Shown: positions 14,197 to 24,432, counted from the stretch's first letter. The stretch is DNA of 64,000 nucleotides from Candidatus Palauibacter scopulicola (GCF_947581915.1 NZ_CANPWG010000058.1:37839-101838); one strand, 5' to 3'. A program made the numbers and translations. The notes: generated by a model not told the origin, from the letters alone.

Positions 14197-15377
14197 CCTT
14201 CGAAGGTGTCGACTACTTCAATCTCGATGCGCTCCTTCATGAAGAGGAGATCGCCATTCGGGATCTGGTGCGCGAGTGGGTGGACCAGGAGGTCCTGCCC
14301 ATCATCGGCCACCACTACATCGAACGCACGTTCCCGCGGGAACTCATCCCCCAGATGGGAGAACTCGGCTTCTTCGGGGCGAACCTCCCCGAGGAGTACG
14401 GCTGCGCGGGCCTCAACAACGTCGCCTACGGCCTCATCATGCAGGAACTCGAGCGGGCGGACTCGGGCATCCGCTCCTTCGTCTCGGTCCAGGGCGCCCT
14501 CGTCATGTACCCGATCTTCGCCTTCGGGTCGGAGGAACAGAAGCGCGAGTGGCTGCCGCGGCTGGCGAGCGGCGAGTCCATCGGCTGCTTCGGCCTCACC
14601 GAGCCCGACTTCGGCTCCAACCCCGGCGGCATGATCACGAGGGCCGTCGAAGACGGCGACGAGTGGGTCCTCAACGGCGCCAAGATGTGGATCACGAACG
14701 GCTCGATGTCCGATGTGGCGGTGATCTGGGCCAAGACCGGAGACCTGGACGACGTCGGCTCGATCCGCGGCTTCATCGTCGAGACCGCGCGCGACGGCTT
14801 CTCCGCCAGCGACCAGAAGGGGAAACTCTCCCTCCTGGCCTCCGACACGTCCGAACTCGTCCTGCAGGACGTGCGGGTGCCGCGCACGAACCTCCTCCCG
14901 GGCAGCGGGGGGCTCAAGAGCCCGCTGAAGTGCCTCACGCAGGCGCGCTACGGGATCTCGTGGGGGGCGGTCGGCGCCGCCATGGCCTGCTATCGCGAAT
15001 CGGTCGACTACGCGAAGAACCGCGTGCAGTTCGACGGGACGCCGATCGCGCAGACCCAGATACAGCAGGTCCGGATCGCGGACATGCTGACCGAGATCAC
15101 GAAGGCGCAGCTTCTTTGCCTCCGGCTCGGCCGGATGAAGGACGAAGGCACGATGCGGCCGCAGCACGTCTCCCTCGCGAAGCGGAACAACGTGAACATG
15201 GCGTGCGAGTGCGCGCGCGAGTCGCGGCGCCTGCTCGGAGCGAACGGGATCCTCGCCGAGTACGCCTCGATGCGCCACATGGCGAACCTCGAGTCGGTCT
15301 ACACGTACGAGGGCACCCACGACATCCATTCCCTGATCCTCGGACACGACGCGACCGGACTGCCCGCCTACAACTGA
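14193..15377 (+). CDS. Acyl-CoA dehydrogenase, glutaryl-CoA dehydrogenase type
   Basis: A 394-residue FAD enzyme. The catalytic Glu373 lies in YTYEGTHDIHSLILG, the arrangement of glutaryl-CoA dehydrogenase, and the segment DSGIRSFVSVQGALVMYPIF contains the Arg that binds the substrate's distal carboxylate in that enzyme. FAD/substrate motifs CFGLTEPDFGSNPGGM and WITNG are present. It would oxidise and decarboxylate glutaryl-CoA to crotonyl-CoA in lysine or aromatic breakdown. The length matches the family. ATG 14193 is preceded by GGAGA and overlaps the previous stop. One of four copies of the 14-bp palindrome lies at 14330-14343, encoding part of TFPREL. Confidence 0.9.
   Translation: MTFEGVDYFNLDALLHEEEIAIRDLVREWVDQEVLPIIGHHYIERTFPRELIPQMGELGFFGANLPEEYGCAGLNNVAYGLIMQELERADSGIRSFVSVQGALVMYPIFAFGSEEQKREWLPRLASGESIGCFGLTEPDFGSNPGGMITRAVEDGDEWVLNGAKMWITNGSMSDVAVIWAKTGDLDDVGSIRGFIVETARDGFSASDQKGKLSLLASDTSELVLQDVRVPRTNLLPGSGGLKSPLKCLTQARYGISWGAVGAAMACYRESVDYAKNRVQFDGTPIAQTQIQQVRIADMLTEITKAQLLCLRLGRMKDEGTMRPQHVSLAKRNNVNMACECARESRRLLGANGILAEYASMRHMANLESVYTYEGTHDIHSLILGHDATGLPAYN
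14330..14343. repeat. GTTCCCGCGGGAAC palindrome, copy 1
   Basis: An exact 14-bp perfect palindrome inside the glutaryl-CoA-dehydrogenase-like gene, read there in the frame TTC CCG CGG GAA. The same 14-mer recurs at 24435, 29954 and 59983. The immediate flanks (C and T) do not extend the palindrome. Confidence 0.9.
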
Positions 15378-15473
15378 CCGGCGGGACGGGCGGGGCCGCG
15401 GGGCTCTGGCCCGCATCCGTCCGGGACCGCACGTTTCCTCGCTCAAACGACCCGTTTCACGAGGCAGAGAGCC

Positions 15474-18400
15474 ATGTCCAACGTTCGCCGCTTCTCCATC
15501 AGTCTCGCCTTCGCCCTCGCGGCCGCCGCGCCGCTGGCGGCCCAGCAACTCACGCCCGAGCAGTACGAGGGGCTGCGGGCGCGCCACATCGGACCCGTCG
15601 GCAACCGCGTCTCCTCGGTCGCCGGCGTCCCAGGGGACCGCAACACGTACTTCGCCGGCGCCGCGACCGGCGGCATCTGGAAGACGGACGACGCCGGCCT
15701 GCACTGGCGCCCCGTGTTCGACGACCAGCCCGTGCACTCCATCGGCGCCCTCGCCGTCGCCCCGAGCGACCACGCGGTCGTGTGGGCGGGCACCGGCGAG
15801 ACCTCGATCCGCTCGAACGTCTCGATCGGGAATGGCGCCTGGAAGTCGACGGACGGCGGCGAGACCTGGACCCACATGGGGCTGGAGGGGACCGGCCGCA
15901 TCGGCCGCATCCTGATCCATCCGCACGACGCGGACATCGTCTACGTGGCGGCGCTCGGCCACGCCTACGCGGAATCCGACGAGCGCGGCGTGTACCGGAC
16001 CTTCGACGGCGGCGCCTCGTGGGAGAAGATCCTCTTCGTGGACCGCGGGACGGGCGCCTACGACATGGTCATGGATCCGGCGAACCCGCGGAAGATCTTC
16101 GCGACGATGTGGGACATCGATCTCAAGACGTGGAAGCGCGACAGCGGCGGGCCGGGGAGCGGGCTCCACCTCACGATGGACGGCGGCGACACGTGGACCG
16201 AACTCGCGGGGAACGGGCTTCCGACGGGCACGCTCGGCAAGATCGCCGTCTGCATGTCCCACTCGGACTCGGATCGGGTGTACGCCCTCATCGAGACGAG
16301 CGACGGCGTGCCGATGGAGGGGTACGAGGCCGACACGGGAGAGCTGTGGAGCAGCGATGACGGCGGCCGCGCGTGGCGGCTCGTGAACTACAGCCACGAC
16401 CTCGCGACCCGGCAGGCCTACTACACCCGCTGCGGCGTCGCCTCCGACGACCGCGACGAACTCTACTTCCTCTCGTCCAGCTTCAGCGTGAGCCGCGACG
16501 GGGGCGCGACGTACGAGATGTTCAACTTCCTCGGCGGCGGGCCGCTGGGCGGAGACCCGCAGGCCCCGGGGTGGGACCTGCACGACATCTGGGTCGATCC
16601 GGAGAACTCGGACCGCGTCTTCATCGGCGGCGACAGCGGCGTCGCGATCACGGAGAACCGGATGAAGTCGTGGTCCCGCATGCAGCTGCCGATCGCGCAG
16701 ATGTACCACGTCACGGTCGACAACGAGATCCCCTACAACGTGATGGGGAACCGCCAGGACGGACCCTCCTACCACGGGCCGTCGAACACGCGCTACATGG
16801 GCTTCTGGGCGCGCGGACTCATCCCGCGCGGCGACTGGACGACCGTGGGCGGCGGCGAGAGCGGCTTCGCGACGCCCGATCCCACCGACCCGAACATCGT
16901 GTGGTCGAGCGCGTCCGGCGCCGGTGCGGTCGGCGGCATCGTCGTGCGGCACGACCGGGAACGCGGCCAGTTCCGCGACGTCGAAGTGTGGCCCGAGTCC
17001 ACGATGGGATATCCGGCGGAGGAGATCCGCTACCGCTTCCAGTGGACCTTCCCCCTCCTCATCTCCCCGCACGACAACGAGACGATCTACGTCACGAGCC
17101 AGCACGTGCACCGCACGCGCAACCGGGGCCAGAGCTGGGAGGTCATCAGTCCGGACCTCTCCACGCACAACCGGGAGCGGATGACGATCTCCGGCGGGCT
17201 CACGCCCGACAACATCGGGGTGGAGTTCTGCTGCGTGATCTACGCCTTCGACGAGTCGCCCATCGAGCAGGGCGTGTTCTGGGCCGGCACGAACGACGGC
17301 CTCGTGCAGGTGAGCCGCGACGACGGCGCGACGTGGACGAACGTCACGGAGAACATCCCGAACCTGCCTCCCGACGGCATCGTGCGGAGCATCGACGCCT
17401 CCCGCTTCGACGTCGCGAAGGCCTACATCACGATCGAGCACCACCAGGTGGGCGACTTCGACGCGCGCGCCTACAAGACCGATGATTTCGGGGAGACGTG
17501 GACGCAGATCACGAACGGGGTCGACAACTACCCCGTCGACTACACGCGCTATCTGCTCGAGGACCCGGTGCGGCCGGGCCTCCTCTACCTCGGCACCGAG
17601 ACGAACGTCTACATCAGCTACGATGACGGGGAGAGCTGGCAGCTCTTCATGCCGAACCTTCCCCCATCGCCGTACTACGGGCTCATCATCCAGGAGCACT
17701 TCAACGACTTCGTGGCCGGGACGTACGGCCGCGGCTACTGGATTCTGGACGACCTGAGCGGGGTGCAGCAGCTCACGCCCGAGATCGCGGCCTCCGACGC
17801 CCACCTGTTCGCGCCGCGCGCCGCGTACCGCTTCAACGACATCTCCGAGCCCCAGATCATGTACGAGGACTGGTCCGTGGGCGAGAACCCGCCCAACGGG
17901 GCGTCGATCAACTACTGGCTCGGCGACGGGGAGGGACGCGAAGTCCAGGTGCGGGTCGAGAACTCGGACGGCGAGACGCTGGCAACGCTCGACGGCTCCA
18001 GCCACGACGGCTTCAACCGCGTGTGGTGGAACTTCCGCGGGCCCGACGCGAACCCGATCCACTACCGCACGAAGCCGCAGTTCGCGGACTGGATGCCGAT
18101 GCCCGAGGTCTCCCGGCAGGTCGGGGGCGGCTTCTTCGGCTTCGGCGGCGGGCCCCGGCAGCCCCCGGGCACCTACACCGTCACGCTGGTGGTGGACGGT
18201 GAGGATGTAGGGTCCGAGGAGCTGACGGTCCTTCGGGATCCGAGCTCCGAGGGGTCGATGGCGGACATCCTCGCGCAAAAGGCGCTGCTCGACGACATCG
18301 TGGAGGATCGGAACCGGCTCGCCGATGCCGTCAACCAGATCGAACTCCTGCGGCGGCAGATCTACGACCTGCGCCCCGTGCTCGAAGAGGCGGGGGACGC

Positions 18401-18725
18401 GGAGGACGTGCTCGAGGCGGGAGAGGCGCTCGACGAGTCGCTCATCGAGGTGGAGGGCGAACTCGTGCAGCTCAAGAACACGGGGCCGGACGGAGTGCGC
18501 TGGCCCTCGATGATTGCCGGCCGCCTGCAGTACCTGCAGGGGACGGTCGGCACGGCCGACTTCCCGCCCACCGATCAGCACGCCGAGGTGGCGCAGCTCC
18601 TGAGCGACCAGATCGATGAAGTGGTCGTGCGGCTGGAGGCGGTGCTGGCCGACGAACTCGCGGAGTTCAACCGGATGCTCCAGGCCAGGGTGGGCCGCGT
18701 CATCACCACCGACGACGACGGATAG
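15474..18725 (+). CDS. Secreted VPS10/BNR-repeat beta-propeller protein
   Basis: A 1083-residue exported protein with a signal peptide ending PLAAQQ. The first about 750 residues contain many BNR/sortilin-type repeats of the form S-x-D-x-G-x-T-W (DGGETWTHMG, DGGDTWTEL, RGQSWEVIS, DFGETWTQI, DDGESWQLF), which fold as beta-propellers as in VPS10 and glycoside hydrolase-like proteins. The last about 250 residues form an Ig-like strand region and a coiled, acidic C-terminus (LDDIVEDRNRLADAVNQIEL). These proteins are frequent in Gemmatimonadota and Acidobacteria. They are often annotated as glycosyl hydrolases, but no catalytic activity can be inferred here. The gene stands 96 nt after the acyl-CoA dehydrogenase. 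Confidence 0.88.
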   Translation: MSNVRRFSISLAFALAAAAPLAAQQLTPEQYEGLRARHIGPVGNRVSSVAGVPGDRNTYFAGAATGGIWKTDDAGLHWRPVFDDQPVHSIGALAVAPSDHAVVWAGTGETSIRSNVSIGNGAWKSTDGGETWTHMGLEGTGRIGRILIHPHDADIVYVAALGHAYAESDERGVYRTFDGGASWEKILFVDRGTGAYDMVMDPANPRKIFATMWDIDLKTWKRDSGGPGSGLHLTMDGGDTWTELAGNGLPTGTLGKIAVCMSHSDSDRVYALIETSDGVPMEGYEADTGELWSSDDGGRAWRLVNYSHDLATRQAYYTRCGVASDDRDELYFLSSSFSVSRDGGATYEMFNFLGGGPLGGDPQAPGWDLHDIWVDPENSDRVFIGGDSGVAITENRMKSWSRMQLPIAQMYHVTVDNEIPYNVMGNRQDGPSYHGPSNTRYMGFWARGLIPRGDWTTVGGGESGFATPDPTDPNIVWSSASGAGAVGGIVVRHDRERGQFRDVEVWPESTMGYPAEEIRYRFQWTFPLLISPHDNETIYVTSQHVHRTRNRGQSWEVISPDLSTHNRERMTISGGLTPDNIGVEFCCVIYAFDESPIEQGVFWAGTNDGLVQVSRDDGATWTNVTENIPNLPPDGIVRSIDASRFDVAKAYITIEHHQVGDFDARAYKTDDFGETWTQITNGVDNYPVDYTRYLLEDPVRPGLLYLGTETNVYISYDDGESWQLFMPNLPPSPYYGLIIQEHFNDFVAGTYGRGYWILDDLSGVQQLTPEIAASDAHLFAPRAAYRFNDISEPQIMYEDWSVGENPPNGASINYWLGDGEGREVQVRVENSDGETLATLDGSSHDGFNRVWWNFRGPDANPIHYRTKPQFADWMPMPEVSRQVGGGFFGFGGGPRQPPGTYTVTLVVDGEDVGSEELTVLRDPSSEGSMADILAQKALLDDIVEDRNRLADAVNQIELLRRQIYDLRPVLEEAGDAEDVLEAGEALDESLIEVEGELVQLKNTGPDGVRWPSMIAGRLQYLQGTVGTADFPPTDQHAEVAQLLSDQIDEVVVRLEAVLADELAEFNRMLQARVGRVITTDDDG

Positions 18726-18730
18726 CGGAC

Positions 18731-19696
18731 GTGCGCGGGGCGATCCTCCGGCTGGCGGGCGCGGGCGCGCTGGCCGGGGGGGCGCTCGCCTGCGCACCGG
18801 GCCCGGACATCGCCCCCGAATCCAAGGCCGCGACGGCGGGGTTCTGCTCGAACGTGCCCCGTTCGCAGTACGCCGATCTGGAGCGCGTCGAAGTCGCGGA
18901 TGACTGGTTCGAGGCGTATCGCGTCGCCCCGCGCGTGTACGCGATCTACGAGCCGTTCCAGTTCCAGGAGGTCATCTCCTACCTGATCCTGGGTGAGGAG
19001 GGCGCCCTCCTCTTCGACACGGGGATGGGGATCGGCCGCATCCGCGCCGTCGTGGACGAACTCACGGCGCTGCCCGTGACCGTCCTCAACTCGCACACGC
19101 ACATGGACCACGTCGGGGGCAACGCCGAGTTCGAGCGCGTGCTTGCCCTGGACACGGAGTTCACTCGCGCGCACGCCCGGGGCCGCACGAACGTCGAGGT
19201 GCGCGGAGAAGTGGCCGGAAACGCGCTCTGTCGGCCCCTGCCCGCGGGAATCACGGAGGACAACTACCATACGCCCGCCTTCGAGGTCTCCGCCTTCATC
19301 GACGACGGACACCGCATCGACTTGGGGGGGCGCACGCTCGAAGTCATCGCCGTCCCCGGCCACACGCCCGACGCGATCGCCCTCGTCGACCGCGAAGCCG
19401 GGTTCCTCTGGACGGGCGATTCCTTCTACGAGGGCCCGATCTGGCTCTTCGCCCCCGAGACGGACCTGCAGGCGTACCGGGCCTCGGTGGCCCGACTCGC
19501 CGAGCTCGCGCCCGAGTTGACGATGCTGTTCACGGGCCATAACACGCCGGTCGCGCAGCCCTCGCGGCTGCTCGAACTGCACGACGCCGTGGAAGCCATG
19601 TTCGACGGCATCGCCGTCGGCAACCGACTGCGGGACGGCGGGGTCGAGTTCGTGTTCGAAGGGTTCTCGATCATGGTCGGCCCGGACCCGCGTTGA
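18731..19696 (+). CDS. Exported MBL-fold metallo-hydrolase
   Basis: A 321-residue metallo-beta-lactamase fold hydrolase starting at GTG 18731. The zinc motif HTHMDHVGG is at residues 122-130, with further ligand positions in AVPGHTPD, WTGDSF and FTGHNTPV. The N-terminus is a signal peptide ending at Cys21 (GGALACAPG), probably a lipoprotein although the lipobox has Ala at -3. The substrate is unknown; the sequence is closer to general hydrolases of the family than to beta-lactamases. The stop overlaps the next gene's start (TTGA). Confidence 0.87.
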   Translation: MRGAILRLAGAGALAGGALACAPGPDIAPESKAATAGFCSNVPRSQYADLERVEVADDWFEAYRVAPRVYAIYEPFQFQEVISYLILGEEGALLFDTGMGIGRIRAVVDELTALPVTVLNSHTHMDHVGGNAEFERVLALDTEFTRAHARGRTNVEVRGEVAGNALCRPLPAGITEDNYHTPAFEVSAFIDDGHRIDLGGRTLEVIAVPGHTPDAIALVDREAGFLWTGDSFYEGPIWLFAPETDLQAYRASVARLAELAPELTMLFTGHNTPVAQPSRLLELHDAVEAMFDGIAVGNRLRDGGVEFVFEGFSIMVGPDPR

Positions 19697-20688
19697 CCGA
19701 CCCGATCCGCGACTTCATCGAGCGGGAGGGCTTCCTGGTCCTCGACGGCGGCCTTGCGACGGAACTCGAGGCGCTGGGCTGCGATCTCAACGATCCCCTG
19801 TGGTCCGCCCGCGCGCTCATCGACGATCCCGAGGCGATCCGCGCCGCGCACCGCCGCTTCCTCGACGCGGGGGCCGACTGCATCGCCACCGCGACCTACC
19901 AGGCGACCTTCGAGGGTTTCGCGGCGCGCGGGCTCGACGCGGCGGCGACCGTGCGCGTCCTGCGCGAGTCCGTCGACGTCGCCCTCTCGGCCCGCGCGGA
20001 CTTTCTCGGCGGCCGCGGTGCGCCCCCGCTCGACGGCCCGCCGTCCGCGCCCGGTGGGCCGGTGGCCGCGAGCGGCCCGCCCCCGCTCGTCGCGGCGAGC
20101 ATCGGGCCGTACGGGGCCTACCTGGCCGATGGATCGGAGTACACGGGCGACTACGGGCTCTCCGCGGCCGAGTTGTACGACTTCCACGCCCCGCGCTGGC
20201 AGGTCCTCGCCGAGACGGAGGCCGACGTCCTCGCCTGCGAGACGACGCCCTCCGTGGAGGAGACGCGCGCCTACTGCCGGCTCGCCGCCGTGTCCCATCG
20301 CCCGACGTGGATCAGCTTCCAGTGCCGCGACGGCGCGCGCCTCGCGGACGGCACCCCGCTCGAGGCCGCCGTCGCCCTGTGCGACGCCGAACCCCACGTC
20401 GTCGCGGTCGGCGCGAATTGCACGGATCCGAGCCTCACGGTGTCTCTCATCGGGGCGGCTCGCCGCGCGACCGGGAAACCGATCCTCGTCTACCCGAACT
20501 CGGGCGAGACCTGGGACGCCGAGACGAAGTGCTGGACCGGCCCGGCGACCCCCATGGACTGGGCGGGGAGCGCCGCCGAGTGGCGCGCGGCGGGCGCCGA
20601 CGGCATCGGCGGCTGCTGCCGCGTGGGGCCCGCCGAGGTCGCCGCCATCCGCGGCGGGACCGTGTCGTTTCAGCGGACCGTCACTTGA
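19693..20688 (+). CDS. Homocysteine S-methyltransferase (MmuM-like)
   Basis: A 331-residue zinc enzyme moving a methyl group, usually from S-methylmethionine or SAM, to homocysteine to make methionine. Zinc ligands Cys243 (GANCTDP) and Cys308/Cys309 (GGCCR) are present, as is the N-terminal LDGGLATELEALG typical of the family. A Gly/Pro-rich insertion of about 25 residues (around 107-131) is unusual. The TTG start overlaps the MBL gene stop. The next-but-one gene is cystathionine beta-synthase, so sulfur amino-acid metabolism may be loosely clustered here. Confidence 0.9.
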   Translation: MTDPIRDFIEREGFLVLDGGLATELEALGCDLNDPLWSARALIDDPEAIRAAHRRFLDAGADCIATATYQATFEGFAARGLDAAATVRVLRESVDVALSARADFLGGRGAPPLDGPPSAPGGPVAASGPPPLVAASIGPYGAYLADGSEYTGDYGLSAAELYDFHAPRWQVLAETEADVLACETTPSVEETRAYCRLAAVSHRPTWISFQCRDGARLADGTPLEAAVALCDAEPHVVAVGANCTDPSLTVSLIGAARRATGKPILVYPNSGETWDAETKCWTGPATPMDWAGSAAEWRAAGADGIGGCCRVGPAEVAAIRGGTVSFQRTVT

Positions 20689-20705
20689 GAAGGGAACGGG
20701 GCTGC

Positions 20706-22988
20706 ATGCGCGCGACTCGCGATCTCCTGGCCAGTATCGTCGGCACCATGCTTGTCGTGCTCCTCGCGCCTGCCCTGCTGCAAAGCCAGCAGGCGCCCCG
20801 GGCGCGGGCGTCGGAGATCGCGACGCCTCCGGTCATCGACGGTCGGCTCGACGACGAGGCCTGGTCGGGCCTCGCGCCGCTCGACGGCTTCACCCAGCGC
20901 GAGCCCACCGAGGGCCAGCCGGTGTCGCAGCCCACGGAGGTCCGCGTCGGCTACGACGGCGCGGCGCTGTACATCGGCGCGTGGCTCTTCGACGACGATC
21001 CGGCGGGCATTGTCACGGGCCAGACGCTGCGGGACGCTTCGCTCGACGATTCCGATGCCTTCGTCGTCGTGCTCGACACCTACCTGGACCGGCAGAACGC
21101 CCTCGTCTTCGGCACCACGCCGGCGGGGATCGAGTACGACGGACAGGTGACCGGCGAGGGAGTGGGCGGCGGTCGGGGCGGGGGCCGCCAGCAGCGCGGC
21201 TCGGCCGGCGGCTTCAACCTCAACTGGGACGCCTCGTGGGAGGTCGCCACGAGCAGGGACGATCGCGGCTGGTACGCCGAGATGCGGATCCCGTTCTCGA
21301 CGCTGCGCTACGGCGCCGGGGGACCGCAGGACTGGGGCCTGAACGTCGAGCGCAAGATCCGCCGCAACAGCGAGCAGTCGATGTGGGCGCCCCTGCCCAG
21401 GCAGTTCGGCGTCTACCGCGTCTCGCTCGCCGGTATCCTCGCGCTCGAGGCCCCCGCCCGGCGCACGGTATCGATCAGCCCGTACGCGCTCATGGACGGC
21501 TTCAGGGACTATGGCGTGCCGTCGCCGGAGACGGAGTTCGGGCGACAGATCGGGGGCGACGCCAAGATCGGCCTCAACCAGAGCCTCACGCTCGACCTCA
21601 CGGTGAACACCGACTTCGCGCAGGCGGAGGTCGACGACCAGCAGGTAAACCTCACGCGCTTCAGCCTCTTCTTCCCCGAGAAGCGCGCCTTCTTCCTGGA
21701 GAACGCGGGCACCTTCGCGGTCGGCGCGAGCCGTTCGGCCGAACTCTTCTTCAGCCGCCGCATCGGGCTTCAGGGCGGCCGGGAGGTGCCGATCACGGCG
21801 GGCGCCCGCATGACCGGAAAGGTCGGCGCCTTCCAGGTCGGCATGCTCAACATCCAGACCGAGGAGGCCTTCCACTTCGACGACGACGCGGGCGTCAGCG
21901 AGCGGATCGCGCCCGCCAACAACTTCGGCGTGCTGCGGGCGTACCGGGAGTTCGGCAACCGGTCGCAGCTCGGCGCCATCTTCGTGTCGCGCCTCAACAC
22001 GGCCGACGCGGGAGACCACAACCTCACGTACGGGATCGACGGCCGGCTCGGCATCGGCGACGCCCTGACGTTCGACGGCTGGGCGAGCCTCACCGCCACG
22101 CCCGTCCCCGGCGGGGAGGACGCCGCGGGATCGGGGTTCAACGACGGCGAGTACGGCTTCGCCGGCGGCATGCGGTACGTGACGCGGGACTGGCAGGTCA
22201 CGACCGGATACCGGCAGATCGGCGACGCCTTCAACCCGGAGGTCGGCTTCGTCAACCGGCGCGGCTACCGCCAGTTGAACTGGCGCTTCCTCCGCCACAT
22301 GCGCACCGACGGCGTGTCATGGTTCCGGGAGTTCCGTCCCCACATTTCCGGGAACAGCTGGTGGACGCTGGGCGGCTTCAACGAGTCGTATCTCGTGCAC
22401 TTCGACAACCACTTCCAGTTCGAGAACGGCGCCTTCTTCCAGCTTCCCGGCTTCAACTTCACGGGGGAGGGTCTCGAGGCCCCGTTCGCGATCCGGGAAA
22501 ACATCGTCATCCCGGCCGGCACCTACCACAACATCGACTGGGAGTTCAGGGCGAACACGAACCGGGGCGCCCCCCTGTCGCTGTCCGTCGGCTGGGACCT
22601 GGGCGGGTTCTACAGCGGGACCCGCTTCGGCCCGAACGCGACGCTCGCGTACCGCTACGGGGACAGGCTCAGCGCGAGCCTCATCACGAACTATTTCGAC
22701 GTCCGGCTCGACGAGGGCAGCTTCAAGACCGCCGTCGTGCGCTTCAACGCGTCATATTCGTTCACGCCGCGCGTTTATCTGCAGGCGAACGTCCAGTACA
22801 ACGACGATACGAAGGACGTCGGGACCAATGTCCGCTTCGCGTGGCTCGATACGGCGGGTACGGGGTTGTACGTGGTGTGGAACGACACGAATCACACCGG
22901 CTCGCTCGAGCGTACGGGCATCATGGCCGGTCCGAAGCAGCGCCAGCTCGTCGTCAAGTACAGCCGGCTCTTCAACCTGACCGGGTAG
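20706..22988 (+). CDS. DUF5916-type protein: CBM9-like domain plus outer-membrane barrel
   Basis: A 760-residue exported protein. After the signal peptide, residues about 35-230 form a CBM9-like carbohydrate-binding domain (TPPVIDGRLDDEAW, ALYIGAWLFDDDP, WYAEMRIPFSTLRY). Residues about 260-760 contain alternating amphipathic strands ending in an aromatic residue-rich terminus (VVKYSRLFNLTG), as expected of an outer-membrane barrel. The pattern NTDFAQAEVDDQQVNLTRFSLFFPEKR is characteristic of DUF5916. The probable role is glycan or carbohydrate binding at the surface. ATG 20706 has a purine-rich site just upstream. Confidence 0.88.
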   Translation: MRATRDLLASIVGTMLVVLLAPALLQSQQAPRARASEIATPPVIDGRLDDEAWSGLAPLDGFTQREPTEGQPVSQPTEVRVGYDGAALYIGAWLFDDDPAGIVTGQTLRDASLDDSDAFVVVLDTYLDRQNALVFGTTPAGIEYDGQVTGEGVGGGRGGGRQQRGSAGGFNLNWDASWEVATSRDDRGWYAEMRIPFSTLRYGAGGPQDWGLNVERKIRRNSEQSMWAPLPRQFGVYRVSLAGILALEAPARRTVSISPYALMDGFRDYGVPSPETEFGRQIGGDAKIGLNQSLTLDLTVNTDFAQAEVDDQQVNLTRFSLFFPEKRAFFLENAGTFAVGASRSAELFFSRRIGLQGGREVPITAGARMTGKVGAFQVGMLNIQTEEAFHFDDDAGVSERIAPANNFGVLRAYREFGNRSQLGAIFVSRLNTADAGDHNLTYGIDGRLGIGDALTFDGWASLTATPVPGGEDAAGSGFNDGEYGFAGGMRYVTRDWQVTTGYRQIGDAFNPEVGFVNRRGYRQLNWRFLRHMRTDGVSWFREFRPHISGNSWWTLGGFNESYLVHFDNHFQFENGAFFQLPGFNFTGEGLEAPFAIRENIVIPAGTYHNIDWEFRANTNRGAPLSLSVGWDLGGFYSGTRFGPNATLAYRYGDRLSASLITNYFDVRLDEGSFKTAVVRFNASYSFTPRVYLQANVQYNDDTKDVGTNVRFAWLDTAGTGLYVVWNDTNHTGSLERTGIMAGPKQRQLVVKYSRLFNLTG

Positions 22989-23028
22989 CCCGGCAAGCGG
23001 GCGCCGGCGCCAGAGAGGGCAGATCTTC

Positions 23029-24408
23029 ATGTGGCACGAGGACATCCTGGGCACGATCGGCGGCACGCCGCTGGTGCGCGTAAACCGCCTCGCGGCGCAC
23101 CTGCCCGGCACCGTCCTCGCGAAGCTCGAGTACTTCAACCCCGGCGGCTCCGTCAAGGACCGCATCGGCGTCTCGATGCTCGACGACGCCGAGGCGCGGG
23201 GCGAGATCCAGCCTGGCGGAACGATCGTCGAGGGCACGAGCGGCAACACCGGCGTCGGGCTGGCCCTCGCCGCGATCGCCCGCGGCTACAAGTGCATCTT
23301 CGCGACCACCGACAAGCAGAGCCCCGAGAAGATCGCCATCCTGCGCGCGCTCGGAGCGGAAGTCATCGTCTGTCCGACGGCGGTGGACCCGGAGGATCCG
23401 CGCTCCTACTACCAGGTCTCGCGCCGGCTCGCGGAGGAGACCCCCAACTCCTTCTACATGAACCAGTACGACAACCCCGCCAACACGCTCGCCCACCTGC
23501 GGACGACCGGCCCGGAACTGTGGGAGGGGACGGAGGGGAGGATCACGCACCTCTTCGTCGGCTCCGGCACCGGCGGCACGATCTCGGGCTCCGCCGCCTA
23601 CCTCAAGGAACGGAACCCCGACGTGCGGATCATCGGCGTGGACCCTTACGGCTCCGTCTACTGGAAGTACTTCCACACCGGCGAGTTCGACGAGGACGAG
23701 ATCCATCCCTACGTCACCGAGGGGGTGGGGGAGGACATCCTCGCGGGCAACATGAACTTCGACATCGTGGACGACTACGTGCGCGTCACGGACCGGGAAT
23801 CGATGCTCATGACCCGCCGTCTCGCGCGCGAGGAGGGGATGTTCCTCGGCGGCTCGTGCGGCATGGCGATGGCCGGCGCCCTCGGGTGGATGGAGGTGAA
23901 CCGCGACGCGGTCTCCGACGAGGATGTGCTCGTCGTGATCATGCCGGACGGCGGCTATCGCGCGCTCGGAAAGGTCTACAACGACGTCTGGATGCAGGAG
24001 CACGGCTTCCTCGATGAGGGCGAGACCCTCACCGCGGGTGTGCTCGTCACGCGCCGTTCGACCGACCGGCCGCTGGTGTCGGCCCCCGTCGACATGTCGC
24101 TCGAGGATGCGATCGCGTCGATGCGGGAACACGCGATCTCCCAGCTTCCAGTGACGGAGGCAGGAGAGGTCGTCGGGAGCCTCATCGAGCAGAACATCCT
24201 GCGCTTCCTCATGGGAGACCCCGACGCGCGGGGGCGCCTCGTGCGCGACGTCATGGGCCCGCCCTTCCCGACGGTGGAGGCCTCGAACCCCGTCCACGCC
24301 TTCGCCAACGCCCTCAGCGGAGACCAGCCCGCCGTGCTCGTGCGGCAGGAAGGCGGCACGCTCGGCATCCTCACCCGCTCCGACCTCATCTCCGCCCTCG
24401 GCGCGTAG
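23029..24408 (+). CDS. Cystathionine beta-synthase
   Basis: A 459-residue PLP enzyme that condenses serine and homocysteine to cystathionine, or acts as a cysteine synthase-like enzyme. The catalytic Lys43 lies in NPGGSVKDRIG, the phosphate-binding loop is GTSGNTG and GSGTGGT, and the fold-type II order is complete by about residue 330. The C-terminal 120 residues hold a pair of CBS domains (LVSAPVDMSLEDAIASMREH; VEASNPVHAFANAL), as in eukaryotic and some bacterial CBS, where they bind SAM or adenylates. ATG 23029 is preceded by GAGAGGG. Confidence 0.92.
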   Translation: MWHEDILGTIGGTPLVRVNRLAAHLPGTVLAKLEYFNPGGSVKDRIGVSMLDDAEARGEIQPGGTIVEGTSGNTGVGLALAAIARGYKCIFATTDKQSPEKIAILRALGAEVIVCPTAVDPEDPRSYYQVSRRLAEETPNSFYMNQYDNPANTLAHLRTTGPELWEGTEGRITHLFVGSGTGGTISGSAAYLKERNPDVRIIGVDPYGSVYWKYFHTGEFDEDEIHPYVTEGVGEDILAGNMNFDIVDDYVRVTDRESMLMTRRLAREEGMFLGGSCGMAMAGALGWMEVNRDAVSDEDVLVVIMPDGGYRALGKVYNDVWMQEHGFLDEGETLTAGVLVTRRSTDRPLVSAPVDMSLEDAIASMREHAISQLPVTEAGEVVGSLIEQNILRFLMGDPDARGRLVRDVMGPPFPTVEASNPVHAFANALSGDQPAVLVRQEGGTLGILTRSDLISALGA

Positions 24409-24432
24409 ATCCGGATCGGCCGTGCCCGGGAG

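Noticed and set aside
14148..18797. A 1549-codon open frame on the minus strand opposite the acyl-CoA dehydrogenase and VPS10 genes
   Set aside because: Stop-poor shadow of GC-rich codons; composition is dominated by Arg, Asp, Val and His with no domain, while the plus strand has clear homologues.
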